DNA from: Gammaproteobacteria bacterium
GTDB lineage: Bacteria; Pseudomonadota; Gammaproteobacteria; Nitrosococcales; Methylophagaceae
Length of the DNA: 64,000 nucleotides
Reading direction: 5' to 3'
Assembly: GCA_029882915.1 (NCBI GenBank)
Contig: JAOUJZ010000003.1
Location: 1-64,000, forward strand
The notes beneath the pieces were generated by a model. It searched no databases. It was given only the letters and a program-made list of their open reading frames with translations, and was not told the origin of the DNA. The position numbers and the translations under genes were made by a program. Positions 24,736-33,768 of this stretch are shown here, piece by piece. Each line of letters begins with the position of its first letter. Position 1 is the first letter of the stretch.

Positions 24736-25932
24736 TTAATCCCACTTCAACGCGCCGCCGGTTTGATATTCGGTGACTTTGGTTTCGAAGAAGTTTTTCT
24801 CTTTCCTCATATTAGCCTGTTCATCTAGCCAGGGCAGGGTACTTTCTGCTCCGGGGAACGGTTCTTCAAACCCGAGCTGTTTCGCACGGCGGTTAGCGAT
24901 AAATCGGAACTGACCGACATGCGCTTCTTTTGAATAACCGAGAATAGGGTCACGCAGGATATAGCCAGCGTAGGTTTCTTCAGCCGCATCGGCTTCTTCC
25001 CACATTTGTTGTACTTTTCGTGGGTCAAGTTTAACGTTTTCTTCTTTGATGATTTGTTTAACAACTCGAATACCAAATGAAGCATGCAGCACCTCATCAC
25101 GCATGATGTATTGCAATTGTTCGGCGGTACCTTTCATCAAACCACGGCGTTGCAGGGCAAAAATCGGGCTAAAGCCGTTGTAGAACCAGCAACCTTCAAA
25201 AATACCGCCAAAGAAGGCGTAGGCCATGACGAAGTTTTCTAGTTCGTCACGATCATGCAGATCAATATCACTGCGTAATATTGAACTCAGGCGAGCGTTG
25301 GCCAGTTGAATCTTCTGGTTAATTTCTGGAACCACACGGTATCGGTTGTAGATTTCACTTTGATCCAGACCAATGGTTTCGATGCAGTGTTGATACGTCC
25401 ATGTGTGCAATGCTTCTTCATAAACCTGACGAGCCTGATAGATTTGCAGTTCAGGCGCACTCATTTTTTCCATTACTGCCAGACCGATATTACGCATAGC
25501 AAGAATGTCTGATGTGGTCAGGTAAGACAGTACGTTTTCATAAACATGACGTTCTTCAAGAGTCAGGTTATGACGGTAGTCATGAACATCCTGAGACATG
25601 TTGATATCAAGCGGTGTCCAGTGGTTCTTGTTGGCATTAAGGAAGTAATCCCATGCCCACGGGTATTTGAACGGTGCCAGTTGATTAATATCAGTCATAC
25701 CGTTAATGACACGTTTATCGTCTGGGTTAACAGGCGCAACGTTGGCTAATGGCAATGAACTGAACACAGGTTTATCCACCACTACAGCGCTGACAGATGG
25801 CTTGTTGGCTGTCTGTTCAGGAGCTGGTGTCACCTGTTCTGGCTGTGGAACTACCTGCTCAGGTTTTGGCGCCGTTTGTTCAGGTGCTGGAGCTGCAAGC
25901 GGTGCTGAAAATGGATCATCCCAATTTAACAT
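24736..25932 (-). CDS. nrdB: Ribonucleotide reductase class Ia, beta subunit
   Basis: The radical-bearing subunit of the enzyme that makes deoxyribonucleotides aerobically, about 398 residues. The ATG at 25932 is chosen because it shares a base with the nrdA stop (TAATG); an ATG at 25971 would lie far inside nrdA. Di-iron ligands are visible: Asp142 in TTSD, Glu173 and His176 in EEALH, a Glu in GGIFEG, and Glu/His in MRDEVLH. Tyr180 lies four residues after His176, the place of the radical Tyr122 in E. coli. Residues 14-40 hold four PxPEQ-type repeats, an unusual flexible N-terminal extension. Confidence 0.93.
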   Translation of the reverse strand: MLNWDDPFSAPLAAPAPEQTAPKPEQVVPQPEQVTPAPEQTANKPSVSAVVVDKPVFSSLPLANVAPVNPDDKRVINGMTDINQLAPFKYPWAWDYFLNANKNHWTPLDINMSQDVHDYRHNLTLEERHVYENVLSYLTTSDILAMRNIGLAVMEKMSAPELQIYQARQVYEEALHTWTYQHCIETIGLDQSEIYNRYRVVPEINQKIQLANARLSSILRSDIDLHDRDELENFVMAYAFFGGIFEGCWFYNGFSPIFALQRRGLMKGTAEQLQYIMRDEVLHASFGIRVVKQIIKEENVKLDPRKVQQMWEEADAAEETYAGYILRDPILGYSKEAHVGQFRFIANRRAKQLGFEEPFPGAESTLPWLDEQANMRKEKNFFETKVTEYQTGGALKWD

Positions 25933-28802
25933 TACTGACATGCCTCGCAATCTGGTTCTAAAATTGAGCATGCTTTAGGTGCTTCAACGCCTTCACCTAA
26001 TATGATGTCATCAACAGGTGCGGCGGCGCTAATGGCCACTGGTGCTGGTTTTGGAGCAACAATGGTGACTGCAGGTGCGGCACTGCTGGTTTTTTCAGCG
26101 GCAGTCGCACCCATAGAACGTAGGTAGTAGGTTGTTTTAAGACCACGAACCCAAGCTAGTTTATACAGGTTGTCCATTTTCTTGCCAGATGGTTCAGCCA
26201 TATACAGGTTAAGACTTTGAGCCTGATCTAGCCATTTTTGACGACGAGAAGCCGCTTCTATCAACCAGCGTGCATCCATTTCAAATGCAGTTGCATAGAT
26301 TTCTTTAAGCTCTGTTGGAATGCGGTCAATCGATTGCAGGCTACCGTCAAAGTATTTGAGGTCGTTGATCATGACATCATCCCACAGACCACGAGCTTTT
26401 AGGTCATCAACCATATATGGGTTAATGATGGTGAATTCACCTGACAAGTTCGATTTTACAAACAGGTTTTGATAGGTCGGCTCAACCGATTGGCTCACAC
26501 CACAGATGTTTGAAATAGTTGCTGTTGGTGCAATCGCCATGGTGTTGGAATTACGCATGCCTTGTTGCTTGATTTTGCTGCGAAGTGTATCCCAGTCTAA
26601 TGTTTGGCTTTGATCTTGTTGCAGATATTCACCACGCGCTTCCTGCAGGATCTTGATAGAGTCGATTGGCAAAATTCCCTGACTCCACAAGCTGCCTTCG
26701 TAGGTTTTGTAACTACCGCGTTCAGCGGCCAGATCTGAGGAGGCTTCAATAGCGTAATAACTGACCGCTTCCATTGAGGTATCAGCAAATTGAACCGCTT
26801 CTTCTGAGCTGTATGGTAGGCGTAATTTATACAATGCATCCTGAAAACCCATAATACCGAGACCAACAGGGCGGTGTTGAAGGTTAGAGTTACGTGCTTG
26901 AGGCACACTGTAATAGTTGTACTCGATTACATTATCCAGCATACGCATAGCAGTAGTGATGGTACGCTTGAGTTTTTCAAGATCCAGACCATTTTCAGTC
27001 ACATGTTGTGGCAGGTTGACGGAACCCAGATTGCATACTGCGATTTCACTGTCTGATGTGTTCAGAGTGATTTCAGTACATAGGTTAGAGCTATGTACAA
27101 CACCGACATGTTGTTGCGGGCTGCGAAGATTACATGGATCTTTAAATGTGATCCATGGGTGACCTGTTTCAAACAACATACCTAACATTTTGCGCCATAA
27201 GTCGTTGGCTGGCAGTGTTTTGAAGTTACGAATTTCACCGCAAGCCGCTTTTTCTTCGTACGTGTTGTAGGCTTGTTCAAATGCCAAGCCAGTTAGATCG
27301 TGAAGATCAGGAACTTCTTCTGGTGAAAATAACGTCCAATCGCCATTTTCAGCAACGCGTTTCATGAACAGATCAGGGATCCAGTTAGCCGTGTTCATGT
27401 CGTGAGTACGACGGCGATCGTCACCGGTGTTTTTACGCAAGTCGAGGAATTCTTCAACATCAATATGCCATGTTTCGAGATAGGCACAGACAGCCCCTTT
27501 ACGTTTACCACCTTGATTGACGGCAACCGCAGTGTCATTGGCGACTTTCAGGAAGGGTACAACACCCTGAGATTTACCGTTGGTGCCTTTGATATGAGCG
27601 CCGAGACCACGAACACGAGTCCAGTCATTACCTAGGCCACCGGCATATTTTGATAACAGGGCATTATCGCGAATGGCATTGTAAATACCACTGAGATCAT
27701 CCGGTACGCTAGTCAGGTAGCACGATGACAATTGTGGGCGTAATGTACCCGCGTTGAACAGAGTAGGCGTGCTGCTCATAAAGTCGAATGAAGACAACAG
27801 GTTGTAGAACTCGATCGCGCGTTCTTCACGCTCAACTTCGTTGATTGCCAATCCCATGGCTACACGCATATAGAAGGCTTGCGGCAACTCAAAACGGACA
27901 CCGTCATGGTGAATGAAGTAACGGTCATATAGCGTTTGTAGACCAAGGTAAGTGAATTTGAAATCACCTTCAATTTTGAGGGCCTTGCCCATCCTATCGA
28001 GGTCGTATTGAGCCAGTTCAGGGGCGAGTAACTCATGACCAATAGCACGCTGAATATAGTTTTTGAAATAGTCAGGGTAGATGTCGATCATTTCATGGTG
28101 TGATGCCTGACGAGGGCCATTATAAACATAGCTCAATGCTTCACGACGGATGCTGTCCATCAATAAACGTGCAGCAACCGTACTGTATGCCGGATCTTTT
28201 TCTATAAAGGTACGCGCAGACATAACCAGTGCTTTTTCAACATCCACTTCAGTCACACCATCAAATAAGTTACGTTGGGTGTCATGTAGGATAGTGGCAC
28301 TATCAACTTCACTGATACCTTCGCAGGCTTCGACAATAAGATTTTGTAGGCGGTTAATATCAAGTGGTGCTTTACTACCATCTTTAGCTGTTACGTTAAT
28401 ACTGGATTCGACCACCAGCTCAGGGTGTTGTTTTTGTTCTTCAGCACGTTTTTGTGCTTGATGGTCACGATAGAGTACATAGGCACGCGCGGCTTTATAT
28501 TCATCTGCACGCATTAACGCTAATTCAACCTGATCTTGAATGTCTTCGATATGGACAGTGCCGCCATCATCAAGACGACGAGTCAGGTTTTCAGAGATTT
28601 GGGCAGTAATTTTGGCAACTGTGTCATGTATACGGCGACTGTCTTGTGCAGACTCACCTTCCACAGCGAGGAAGGCTTTAGTGATGGCAATTGCAATTTT
28701 ACTACTATCAAAAGTCGTTACCTGACCATTACGTCGAATAACTTGATATTGACCTTGATCTGAAGAGTTGGGTGTTGTGTGGGCCATTGATTCGCTTGCC
28801 AT
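25932..28802 (-). CDS. nrdA: Ribonucleotide reductase class Ia, alpha subunit
   Basis: The catalytic subunit, about 956 residues; it reduces ribonucleoside diphosphates in the cytoplasm. The start at 28802 (MASESMAHTTP) has AGGA upstream; an ATG at 28856 would overlap an NrdR box. Two ATP-cone domains sit at the N-terminus (VIRRNGQVTTFDSSKIAIAI and VTAKDGSKAPLDINRLQN), one more than in E. coli NrdA. The active-site elements are intact: SSCYLTS, SSNLCTEI with the radical Cys, PTATISNICG, and the paired Tyr in KTTYYLRS. The C-terminus ends DCEACQ, the CxxC that accepts electrons from thioredoxin or glutaredoxin. It is co-transcribed with nrdB. Confidence 0.95.
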   Translation of the reverse strand: MASESMAHTTPNSSDQGQYQVIRRNGQVTTFDSSKIAIAITKAFLAVEGESAQDSRRIHDTVAKITAQISENLTRRLDDGGTVHIEDIQDQVELALMRADEYKAARAYVLYRDHQAQKRAEEQKQHPELVVESSINVTAKDGSKAPLDINRLQNLIVEACEGISEVDSATILHDTQRNLFDGVTEVDVEKALVMSARTFIEKDPAYSTVAARLLMDSIRREALSYVYNGPRQASHHEMIDIYPDYFKNYIQRAIGHELLAPELAQYDLDRMGKALKIEGDFKFTYLGLQTLYDRYFIHHDGVRFELPQAFYMRVAMGLAINEVEREERAIEFYNLLSSFDFMSSTPTLFNAGTLRPQLSSCYLTSVPDDLSGIYNAIRDNALLSKYAGGLGNDWTRVRGLGAHIKGTNGKSQGVVPFLKVANDTAVAVNQGGKRKGAVCAYLETWHIDVEEFLDLRKNTGDDRRRTHDMNTANWIPDLFMKRVAENGDWTLFSPEEVPDLHDLTGLAFEQAYNTYEEKAACGEIRNFKTLPANDLWRKMLGMLFETGHPWITFKDPCNLRSPQQHVGVVHSSNLCTEITLNTSDSEIAVCNLGSVNLPQHVTENGLDLEKLKRTITTAMRMLDNVIEYNYYSVPQARNSNLQHRPVGLGIMGFQDALYKLRLPYSSEEAVQFADTSMEAVSYYAIEASSDLAAERGSYKTYEGSLWSQGILPIDSIKILQEARGEYLQQDQSQTLDWDTLRSKIKQQGMRNSNTMAIAPTATISNICGVSQSVEPTYQNLFVKSNLSGEFTIINPYMVDDLKARGLWDDVMINDLKYFDGSLQSIDRIPTELKEIYATAFEMDARWLIEAASRRQKWLDQAQSLNLYMAEPSGKKMDNLYKLAWVRGLKTTYYLRSMGATAAEKTSSAAPAVTIVAPKPAPVAISAAAPVDDIILGEGVEAPKACSILEPDCEACQ

Positions 28803-28849
28803 ATTATTAAATCCTGCTATCCATGATAGAAAATTTCTAAAATTACCAA

Positions 28850-28898
28850 ACCACAACCTATAGTGGTTTGCGTTGAGTTAAACCACAAGATAATGTGT
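28850..28898 (-). promoter_or_regulatory. Pair of NrdR boxes upstream of nrdAB
   Basis: Two dyads on the minus strand match the NrdR consensus: ACCACTATAGGTTGTGGT (28867-28850) and ACACATTATCTTGTGGT (28898-28882). Their centres are about 31.5 bp apart, three helical turns, which is the spacing seen for NrdR box pairs in other bacteria. NrdR would repress nrdAB when dATP is high. The nrdR gene itself is not in the window. Confidence 0.8.
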
Positions 28899-28935
28899 TT
28901 TTTGTGTGATAGCAAGCGTAAAAAATGTATGGTTT

Positions 28936-28955
28936 TGTGGAGAAGATGTGGATAA
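28936..28955 (-). promoter_or_regulatory. Two DnaA boxes upstream of nrdAB
   Basis: On the minus strand TTATCCACA (28955-28947) is a perfect DnaA box and TTCTCCACA (28944-28936) differs at one base. They point the same way and start 11 bp apart, one helical turn. In E. coli the nrdAB promoter also has two DnaA boxes that tie dNTP supply to replication. Confidence 0.65.
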
Positions 28956-29007
28956 CTTTGTGTCAGTGACTCGCTAGCATAGTAGTGACGGGACTTGTTC
29001 AGTTTTT

Positions 29008-29047
29008 GAAAAAAAATCCCCTCAAGAAAAATTTTTTTTAAGGGGAA
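29008..29047 (-). terminator. Terminator of bcp
   Basis: On the minus strand TCCCCTTAAAAA and TTTTTCTTGAGGGGA pair across a short loop and are followed by eight T, directly after the bcp stop codon. Confidence 0.75.
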
Positions 29048-29052
29048 ATTAT

Positions 29053-29520
29053 CTAAAGTGTGTCAACAAAAGCTAATACTTCGGCAAGATGCTCTTTTAC
29101 TCTGACATTTCGCCATTCTTTACGGAGTATCCCCTGAGTATCGATCAGAAAGGTGCTGCGCACGATGCCCATGTACTCGCGTCCATAATTTTTTTTCAGG
29201 TGTAATACATCAAAAAGCTTACAGGCAAGTTCATCAGTATCTGATAGCAAATCGAAAGGGAAGTTTTGTTTAGCTTTGAAGTTTTCATGCACGCGAACAC
29301 TGTCGCGTGAAACACCTACAATGAGGGTGTTGTGTTGATTAAATTGTTCAAGGTGATCTCGAAAATTCTGTCCTTCAAGTGTACAGCCAGGTGTATTGTC
29401 TTTTGGATAGAAGTAGATAAGAATATTTTTACCATGTTGCTCCGATAGTCGAAAAATGGTGTCGCCAGTACTGGGAAGTTCGAAGTCGGGCACGGCCTGA
29501 TCGAGTTCTACTTTATTCAT
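29053..29520 (-). CDS. bcp: Thiol peroxidase (Bcp/PrxQ type)
   Basis: A 155-residue peroxiredoxin that reduces hydrogen peroxide and organic peroxides in the cytoplasm. The peroxidatic Cys lies in KDNTPGCTLEGQNF (about residue 47), followed by the conserved Arg in GVSRDS. The second Cys that E. coli Bcp has five residues later is missing here; another Cys at about residue 96 (ELACKLFD) could act as the resolving Cys. It is divergent from dapA; this bcp/dapA/bamC/purC order is common in gammaproteobacteria. Confidence 0.9.
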   Translation of the reverse strand: MNKVELDQAVPDFELPSTGDTIFRLSEQHGKNILIYFYPKDNTPGCTLEGQNFRDHLEQFNQHNTLIVGVSRDSVRVHENFKAKQNFPFDLLSDTDELACKLFDVLHLKKNYGREYMGIVRSTFLIDTQGILRKEWRNVRVKEHLAEVLAFVDTL

Positions 29521-29643
29521 TGATAGATCCTGAATTACTTAATGATACGTTCAAAAAATATACCTTACACAAACCACTAGGATCTTGTCATCTCGTGGCT
29601 GGCAAAGTACCATGCTCGTTTATCTTTACGGAGTCTTGTGAAC

Positions 29644-30522
29644 ATGTTTAGCGGCAGTATGGTGGCATTGGTTACACCGATGCGAGCGGATGGCTCGCTG
29701 GATAGTGACTGCCTTCACAAGTTAGTAGAGTTTCATATTAGCAATGGCACTGATGCCATTGTCGCCGTTGGAACCACAGGAGAATCTGCTACGCTGACGG
29801 TTGAAGAACATTGCGATGTCATTCGTGAGGTTGTACAGCAAGTCAATGGACGTATTCCTGTTATCGCCGGTACGGGTGCAAATTCAACTACTGAAGCCAT
29901 TGAGTTGACTCAATCTGCAAAAGATCTGGGTGTGGATGCCGTATTGTTAGTTACACCCTATTATAATAAGCCAACACAAGAAGGTTTGTTTTTACACTAT
30001 AAAGCAATTTCTGAAGCGGTAGATATTCCGCAAATTCTCTATAATGTACCAAGCAGAACTGCCTGTGACTTATTGCCAGAAACAGTCGCTCGTCTTGCTA
30101 ATATTCCAAACATTATTGGTATTAAAGAGGCAACGGGCGATTTATCAAGAGTGGAGCAAATCAAAGCACTGTGTGGAGACAAATTGGAACTTTATACCGG
30201 TGAAGACGCAAATACAGTGGACTTTATTCTCGCGGGTGGCCAAGGTGTAATTTCAGTTACGGCAAATGTCGCACCAGCCGCAATGCATGAAATGTGTGCT
30301 GCTGCTCTGGCTGGAAATGAAGTGCGCGCACGCCAAATTAATAATGACTTAAACTTATTGCATAAAACATTATTTGTTGAGGCGAATCCAATTCCTGTTA
30401 AATGGGCATTGACTGAAATGGATTTGATTCCTTCAGGCATACGATTGCCAATGACTGTATTATCAGAAAGATATCATCAGCCGGTGCGTGAAGCATTGAT
30501 CGCTGCCGGTGTACTAAACTAA
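29644..30522 (+). CDS. dapA: 4-hydroxy-tetrahydrodipicolinate synthase
   Basis: A TIM-barrel aldolase of 292 residues that condenses pyruvate with aspartate semialdehyde, the first step of lysine and diaminopimelate synthesis. The ATG at 29644 (MFSGSMVALVTPM) fits the family start; a GTG at 29638 is in frame but too close to the GGAG ribosome site. The Schiff-base Lys is in GIKEATGD (about 161), the catalytic Tyr in LYNVPSRT (about 133), and GTTGES near 43-48 is present. It precedes bamC by 20 bp, so the two share an operon. Confidence 0.95.
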   Translation: MFSGSMVALVTPMRADGSLDSDCLHKLVEFHISNGTDAIVAVGTTGESATLTVEEHCDVIREVVQQVNGRIPVIAGTGANSTTEAIELTQSAKDLGVDAVLLVTPYYNKPTQEGLFLHYKAISEAVDIPQILYNVPSRTACDLLPETVARLANIPNIIGIKEATGDLSRVEQIKALCGDKLELYTGEDANTVDFILAGGQGVISVTANVAPAAMHEMCAAALAGNEVRARQINNDLNLLHKTLFVEANPIPVKWALTEMDLIPSGIRLPMTVLSERYHQPVREALIAAGVLN

Positions 30523-30542
30523 CTGTGAGTAAACTTAAATAA

Positions 30543-31571
30543 ATGAACGTTAAGCATTTTAAAACTACTTCTCTAGCACTATTGCTATCGGTTTTAATCA
30601 GTGGATGTGAATCGATACCGGGACTTGACGAGGTTGTACCTGATAACACAAAAAAATACCGTAAAGCAGAAACAATGCCTCCGCTTGATGTTCCGCCAGA
30701 TTTAAGTACTACACGTATTAATGATGAAATTGCCGGTAGTCAAAAATCGACAGCAACGTATTCTGAATTTGAGGAAGCCGCTAATAATCCGCTAGCGAGT
30801 AAATATAATATTACACCTGATGTGAAACCTAGTTTGTCGGGTGAGGGGGATACACGTCACCTTATTGTTCCGGGAGAACGTGAGGACACTTGGCGACGAT
30901 TATTAGAATTTTGGTCGCAAAAGGGCATTGAGATCAAACGTAAGGATATGAGAATTGGTCTGATGGATACGGAATCGACTAGTGACGATTATGCTTATCG
31001 GGTACGAATCGAACGTGGCGATACCTCAAAAGTATCACAAGTTTATGTGGGTGCCGCCGGAGTAGAAGCTAACGCACAGAAAGATGAAGCGATGTTGCGT
31101 CAACTGGCTGATTTTCTAGGCGCGCTACATCAGCAAGATCAAGCCAAAACTCAAGCACTAAAAGAAAGCCAACCCCAAGTTGCAGCTGTAAAAACGGTGT
31201 TATTGGATGAAACAGGTGGTCAGCAATCATTATTAGTGGAACAGGATTTCGCTGATGTCTGGCGACGTGTTGGACGAGTATTAGATAGTAAAGGTTTTGC
31301 TGTTGAAGATCGTGATCGGTCACGTGGTGTCTATTTTGTACGATATATCGATCCATTTAACGAAATAGAAAAGGACGAAGAAGGCTTGTTGAGCAAACTG
31401 GCCTTTTGGAAAGATGACGCTGAAAAATCACCAGAAGAATTTTATTACATTAAACTGATTTCTGATGCTGAAAATACCAAAATCATTGTATTGGATGCAG
31501 AAGAAACACGGACATCATCTGACACAGCTAAACGCTTATTAGGATTGATACAGGAACAGTTGGCCCAGTAA
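30543..31571 (+). CDS. bamC: Outer-membrane assembly lipoprotein BamC
   Basis: A 342-residue lipoprotein (NlpB) of the BAM complex, which inserts beta-barrel proteins in the outer membrane. The lipobox is LISGCES, with the lipidated Cys near residue 22. The unstructured N-terminal segment (PPLDVPPDLSTT) that contacts BamD follows. Two helix-grip domains come next, each beginning with a D(T/V)WRR-like motif (EDTWRRLLEFW and ADVWRRVGRVL). It lies directly after dapA, as in E. coli, and its stop overlaps the next start (TAATG). Confidence 0.92.
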   Translation: MNVKHFKTTSLALLLSVLISGCESIPGLDEVVPDNTKKYRKAETMPPLDVPPDLSTTRINDEIAGSQKSTATYSEFEEAANNPLASKYNITPDVKPSLSGEGDTRHLIVPGEREDTWRRLLEFWSQKGIEIKRKDMRIGLMDTESTSDDYAYRVRIERGDTSKVSQVYVGAAGVEANAQKDEAMLRQLADFLGALHQQDQAKTQALKESQPQVAAVKTVLLDETGGQQSLLVEQDFADVWRRVGRVLDSKGFAVEDRDRSRGVYFVRYIDPFNEIEKDEEGLLSKLAFWKDDAEKSPEEFYYIKLISDAENTKIIVLDAEETRTSSDTAKRLLGLIQEQLAQ

Positions 31572-32338
31572 TGCGATTTGCTTCACTCGGAAGTGGTAGC
31601 CGAGGCAATGCAACACTTATTTCACAGGGTAAAACCACCTTGCTAGTTGATTGCGGTTTTTCTGCTCGTGAAACTGAAAAACGTTTACAAGGTTTTGGGC
31701 TGGATGCCAGTGAGCTGTCTGCTATCGTGGTCACACATGAACATGCTGATCATGTTAACGGTGTACGAGTATTAGCACGAAAATATCAGCTACCTGTTTA
31801 TGCAACCGCTGGTACTGCTGGATGTATGTCTGCTGATTTGGTCGAGCTGATAACTGAGTTTAGTTGCCATGATGTCTTTGAAATCGGTGATATAGAGGTT
31901 CATCCTTTTCCCGTACCGCATGATGCACGAGAACCCAGTCAGTTTGTATTTACTAATGGCCAGCATAGACTGGGGTTATTAACCGATGTCGGTACGGTTA
32001 CGCCAGTGATTGAACAGGCATTGTCACAATGCGATGCGCTGCTTCTGGAGGCCAATCATGATATAGATATGTTGGATAATGGCGATTATCCAGATCATCT
32101 TAAATATCGAGTGGCAGGTCGGCTTGGACACTTGAATAACGTACAATCAGCCACCTTGCTTGAAAAGATTGATACGACTCATTTGCAACATATTGTTGCA
32201 ATGCATTTAAGTGAAAAGAATAATTCGCCAGATATTGTTAGCCCGTTATTTGCACAAGCACTACAGTGCGAACAAAGCTGGATCAGTATTGCCAAACAAG
32301 ACACTGGTTTTGACTGGCGTGAAACAATCAACGGTTAG
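31571..32338 (+). CDS. MBL-fold metal-dependent hydrolase (YycJ/WalJ-like)
   Basis: A 255-residue metallo-beta-lactamase-fold protein. It opens MRFASLGSGSRGNATLI and has the zinc motif THEHADHVNGV (about residues 55-65), a His in PVPHDAREP and an Asp in LLTDVG. The sequence fits the YycJ/WalJ and PhnP-like group of small hydrolases, thought to act on nucleic acids or phosphodiesters. There is no beta-CASP insertion, unlike the nuclease at 414-1790. It is coupled to bamC by TAATG and lies 12 bp before purC. Confidence 0.85.
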   Translation: MRFASLGSGSRGNATLISQGKTTLLVDCGFSARETEKRLQGFGLDASELSAIVVTHEHADHVNGVRVLARKYQLPVYATAGTAGCMSADLVELITEFSCHDVFEIGDIEVHPFPVPHDAREPSQFVFTNGQHRLGLLTDVGTVTPVIEQALSQCDALLLEANHDIDMLDNGDYPDHLKYRVAGRLGHLNNVQSATLLEKIDTTHLQHIVAMHLSEKNNSPDIVSPLFAQALQCEQSWISIAKQDTGFDWRETING

Positions 32339-32350
32339 AGAGTAAATCGT

Positions 32351-33061
32351 ATGGAAAAAAGACAAGAACTGTATGCAGGTAAAGCAAAAAGTGTTTATAC
32401 AACGGACAATGATGATTATGTCATTTTAAGTTTTCGTGATGATACCTCTGCTTTTGACGGTGAGAAAATAGAGCAACTGAGTCGTAAAGGTGAGGTGAAC
32501 AATAAATTCAATGCCTTCATTATGGAGTATCTGAGCAATGCAGGCATTCCTACCCACTTTGAAAAGCTGCTTAACGCCAACGAATCATTAGTGAAAAACA
32601 TGCAAATGATCCCAGTGGAATGTGTGGTTCGTAACGTTGCTTCTGGCAGTCTATGTCGTCGTTTGGGTGTGGACGATGGACTGGAACTCAACCCTCCAGT
32701 ATTTGAATTTTTCTTAAAAAATGATGCGCTTCATGACCCTATGATCAATGAATTTCATATTGAAACATTTGGTTGGGCGAAATCCGAAGATGTCAGCACA
32801 ATGAAACAACTAACATTCAATGTTAATGAACTGCTTAGTAAATTATTCGCTGATGCAGGCATGATTCTGGTTGACTACAAACTGGAATTTGGTTTGTTTA
32901 AAGGTGATGTTGTATTGGGTGATGAATTCAGTCCTGATGGTTGTCGTTTATGGGATGCAGAAACACGTAAAAAACTTGATAAAGATCGTTTCCGCCAAGG
33001 GTTGGGTGGTGTTATTGAAGCCTATGAAGAAGTAGCTAGACGCATTGGGGTGCCATTATAA
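32351..33061 (+). CDS. purC: SAICAR synthetase
   Basis: A 236-residue enzyme of purine synthesis that joins aspartate to CAIR with ATP, giving SAICAR. The start [18 protein letters not shown], the ATP-binding [12 protein letters not shown], the [13 protein letters not shown] loop and the [12 protein letters not shown] motif are all intact, and length matches E. coli PurC (237). It ends the dapA-bamC-hydrolase-purC operon and is followed by a strong terminator. Confidence 0.96.
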   Translation: MEKRQELYAGKAKSVYTTDNDDYVILSFRDDTSAFDGEKIEQLSRKGEVNNKFNAFIMEYLSNAGIPTHFEKLLNANESLVKNMQMIPVECVVRNVASGSLCRRLGVDDGLELNPPVFEFFLKNDALHDPMINEFHIETFGWAKSEDVSTMKQLTFNVNELLSKLFADAGMILVDYKLEFGLFKGDVVLGDEFSPDGCRLWDAETRKKLDKDRFRQGLGGVIEAYEEVARRIGVPL

Positions 33062-33100
33062 AAAATCTTTGGTCAATAAAAGAAATAGCTATACATAAGG

Positions 33101-33137
33101 AAACCCCTGATGCCGATAGAGTATCGGGGGTTTTTTA
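33101..33137 (+). terminator. Terminator after purC
   Basis: AACCCCTGAT and ATCGGGGGTT form a 10-bp stem (one G-U pair) around an 11-base loop, followed by a run of T. It closes the dapA-purC operon. Confidence 0.9.
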
Positions 33138-33261
33138 TATTTAACTAAGTCTGATTAAAAGTTATTCATTGTTACTTGCATATCAATTAGATGTCGGTAT
33201 CGTTATAAGATAACTGCAATTGATGGGTGTATGCATAGAGATTAGGAACAGGCATATAAGC

Positions 33262-33768
33262 ATGAGTGAAAATAATGAACATGTAGTCGTCGGTTGGCGA
33301 GAATGGCTAGCATTGCCAGACTTAGCAGTATCAAAAATTAAAGCCAAAGTTGATACAGGTGCAAGGACGTCCGCGCTTCACGCTTTTTCTGTGGAGCCTT
33401 TTGAAAAAGGCAATAGCCTGTGGGTACGTTTTGGTATTCATCCTAATCAACAAGATGTTGAAACTGAAGTATGGTGTGAGGCCAAAGTCATCGATCAACG
33501 TAATGTGACTGATTCAGGCGGTCATACAGAAGAGCGTTATGTGATTAGTACCGATGTGACATTGGGAAATAGAACCTGGCCTGTTGAGGTTACCTTGACT
33601 AATCGTGACAATATGTTGTTTCGAATGTTATTGGGGAGAACTGCAATGAGTGCTGGAAATATAGTAGTCAATCCAGATCTGTCTTATCTGGCAGGTCAAA
33701 CCTTAATTGAACATATGCAAGATCAGGATGCTTTGCAAGATGCGCTTGATAATGGAGAAAATGAATGA
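33262..33768 (+). CDS. Retropepsin-like ATP-dependent zinc protease (COG4067/RimB type)
   Basis: A protein of about 168 residues. The ATG at 33262 ([21 protein letters not shown]) is chosen over an in-frame TTG at 33220. The single domain carries [12 protein letters not shown] near residue 32, the D-T/S-G active-site pattern of retropepsin-fold aspartic peptidases, plus [10 protein letters not shown] near the end. Proteins of this type are annotated as ATP-dependent zinc protease and are commonly encoded next to rimK. The gene overlaps rimK by 4 bp (ATGA). The target is not known. Confidence 0.82.
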   Translation: MSENNEHVVVGWREWLALPDLAVSKIKAKVDTGARTSALHAFSVEPFEKGNSLWVRFGIHPNQQDVETEVWCEAKVIDQRNVTDSGGHTEERYVISTDVTLGNRTWPVEVTLTNRDNMLFRMLLGRTAMSAGNIVVNPDLSYLAGQTLIEHMQDQDALQDALDNGENE

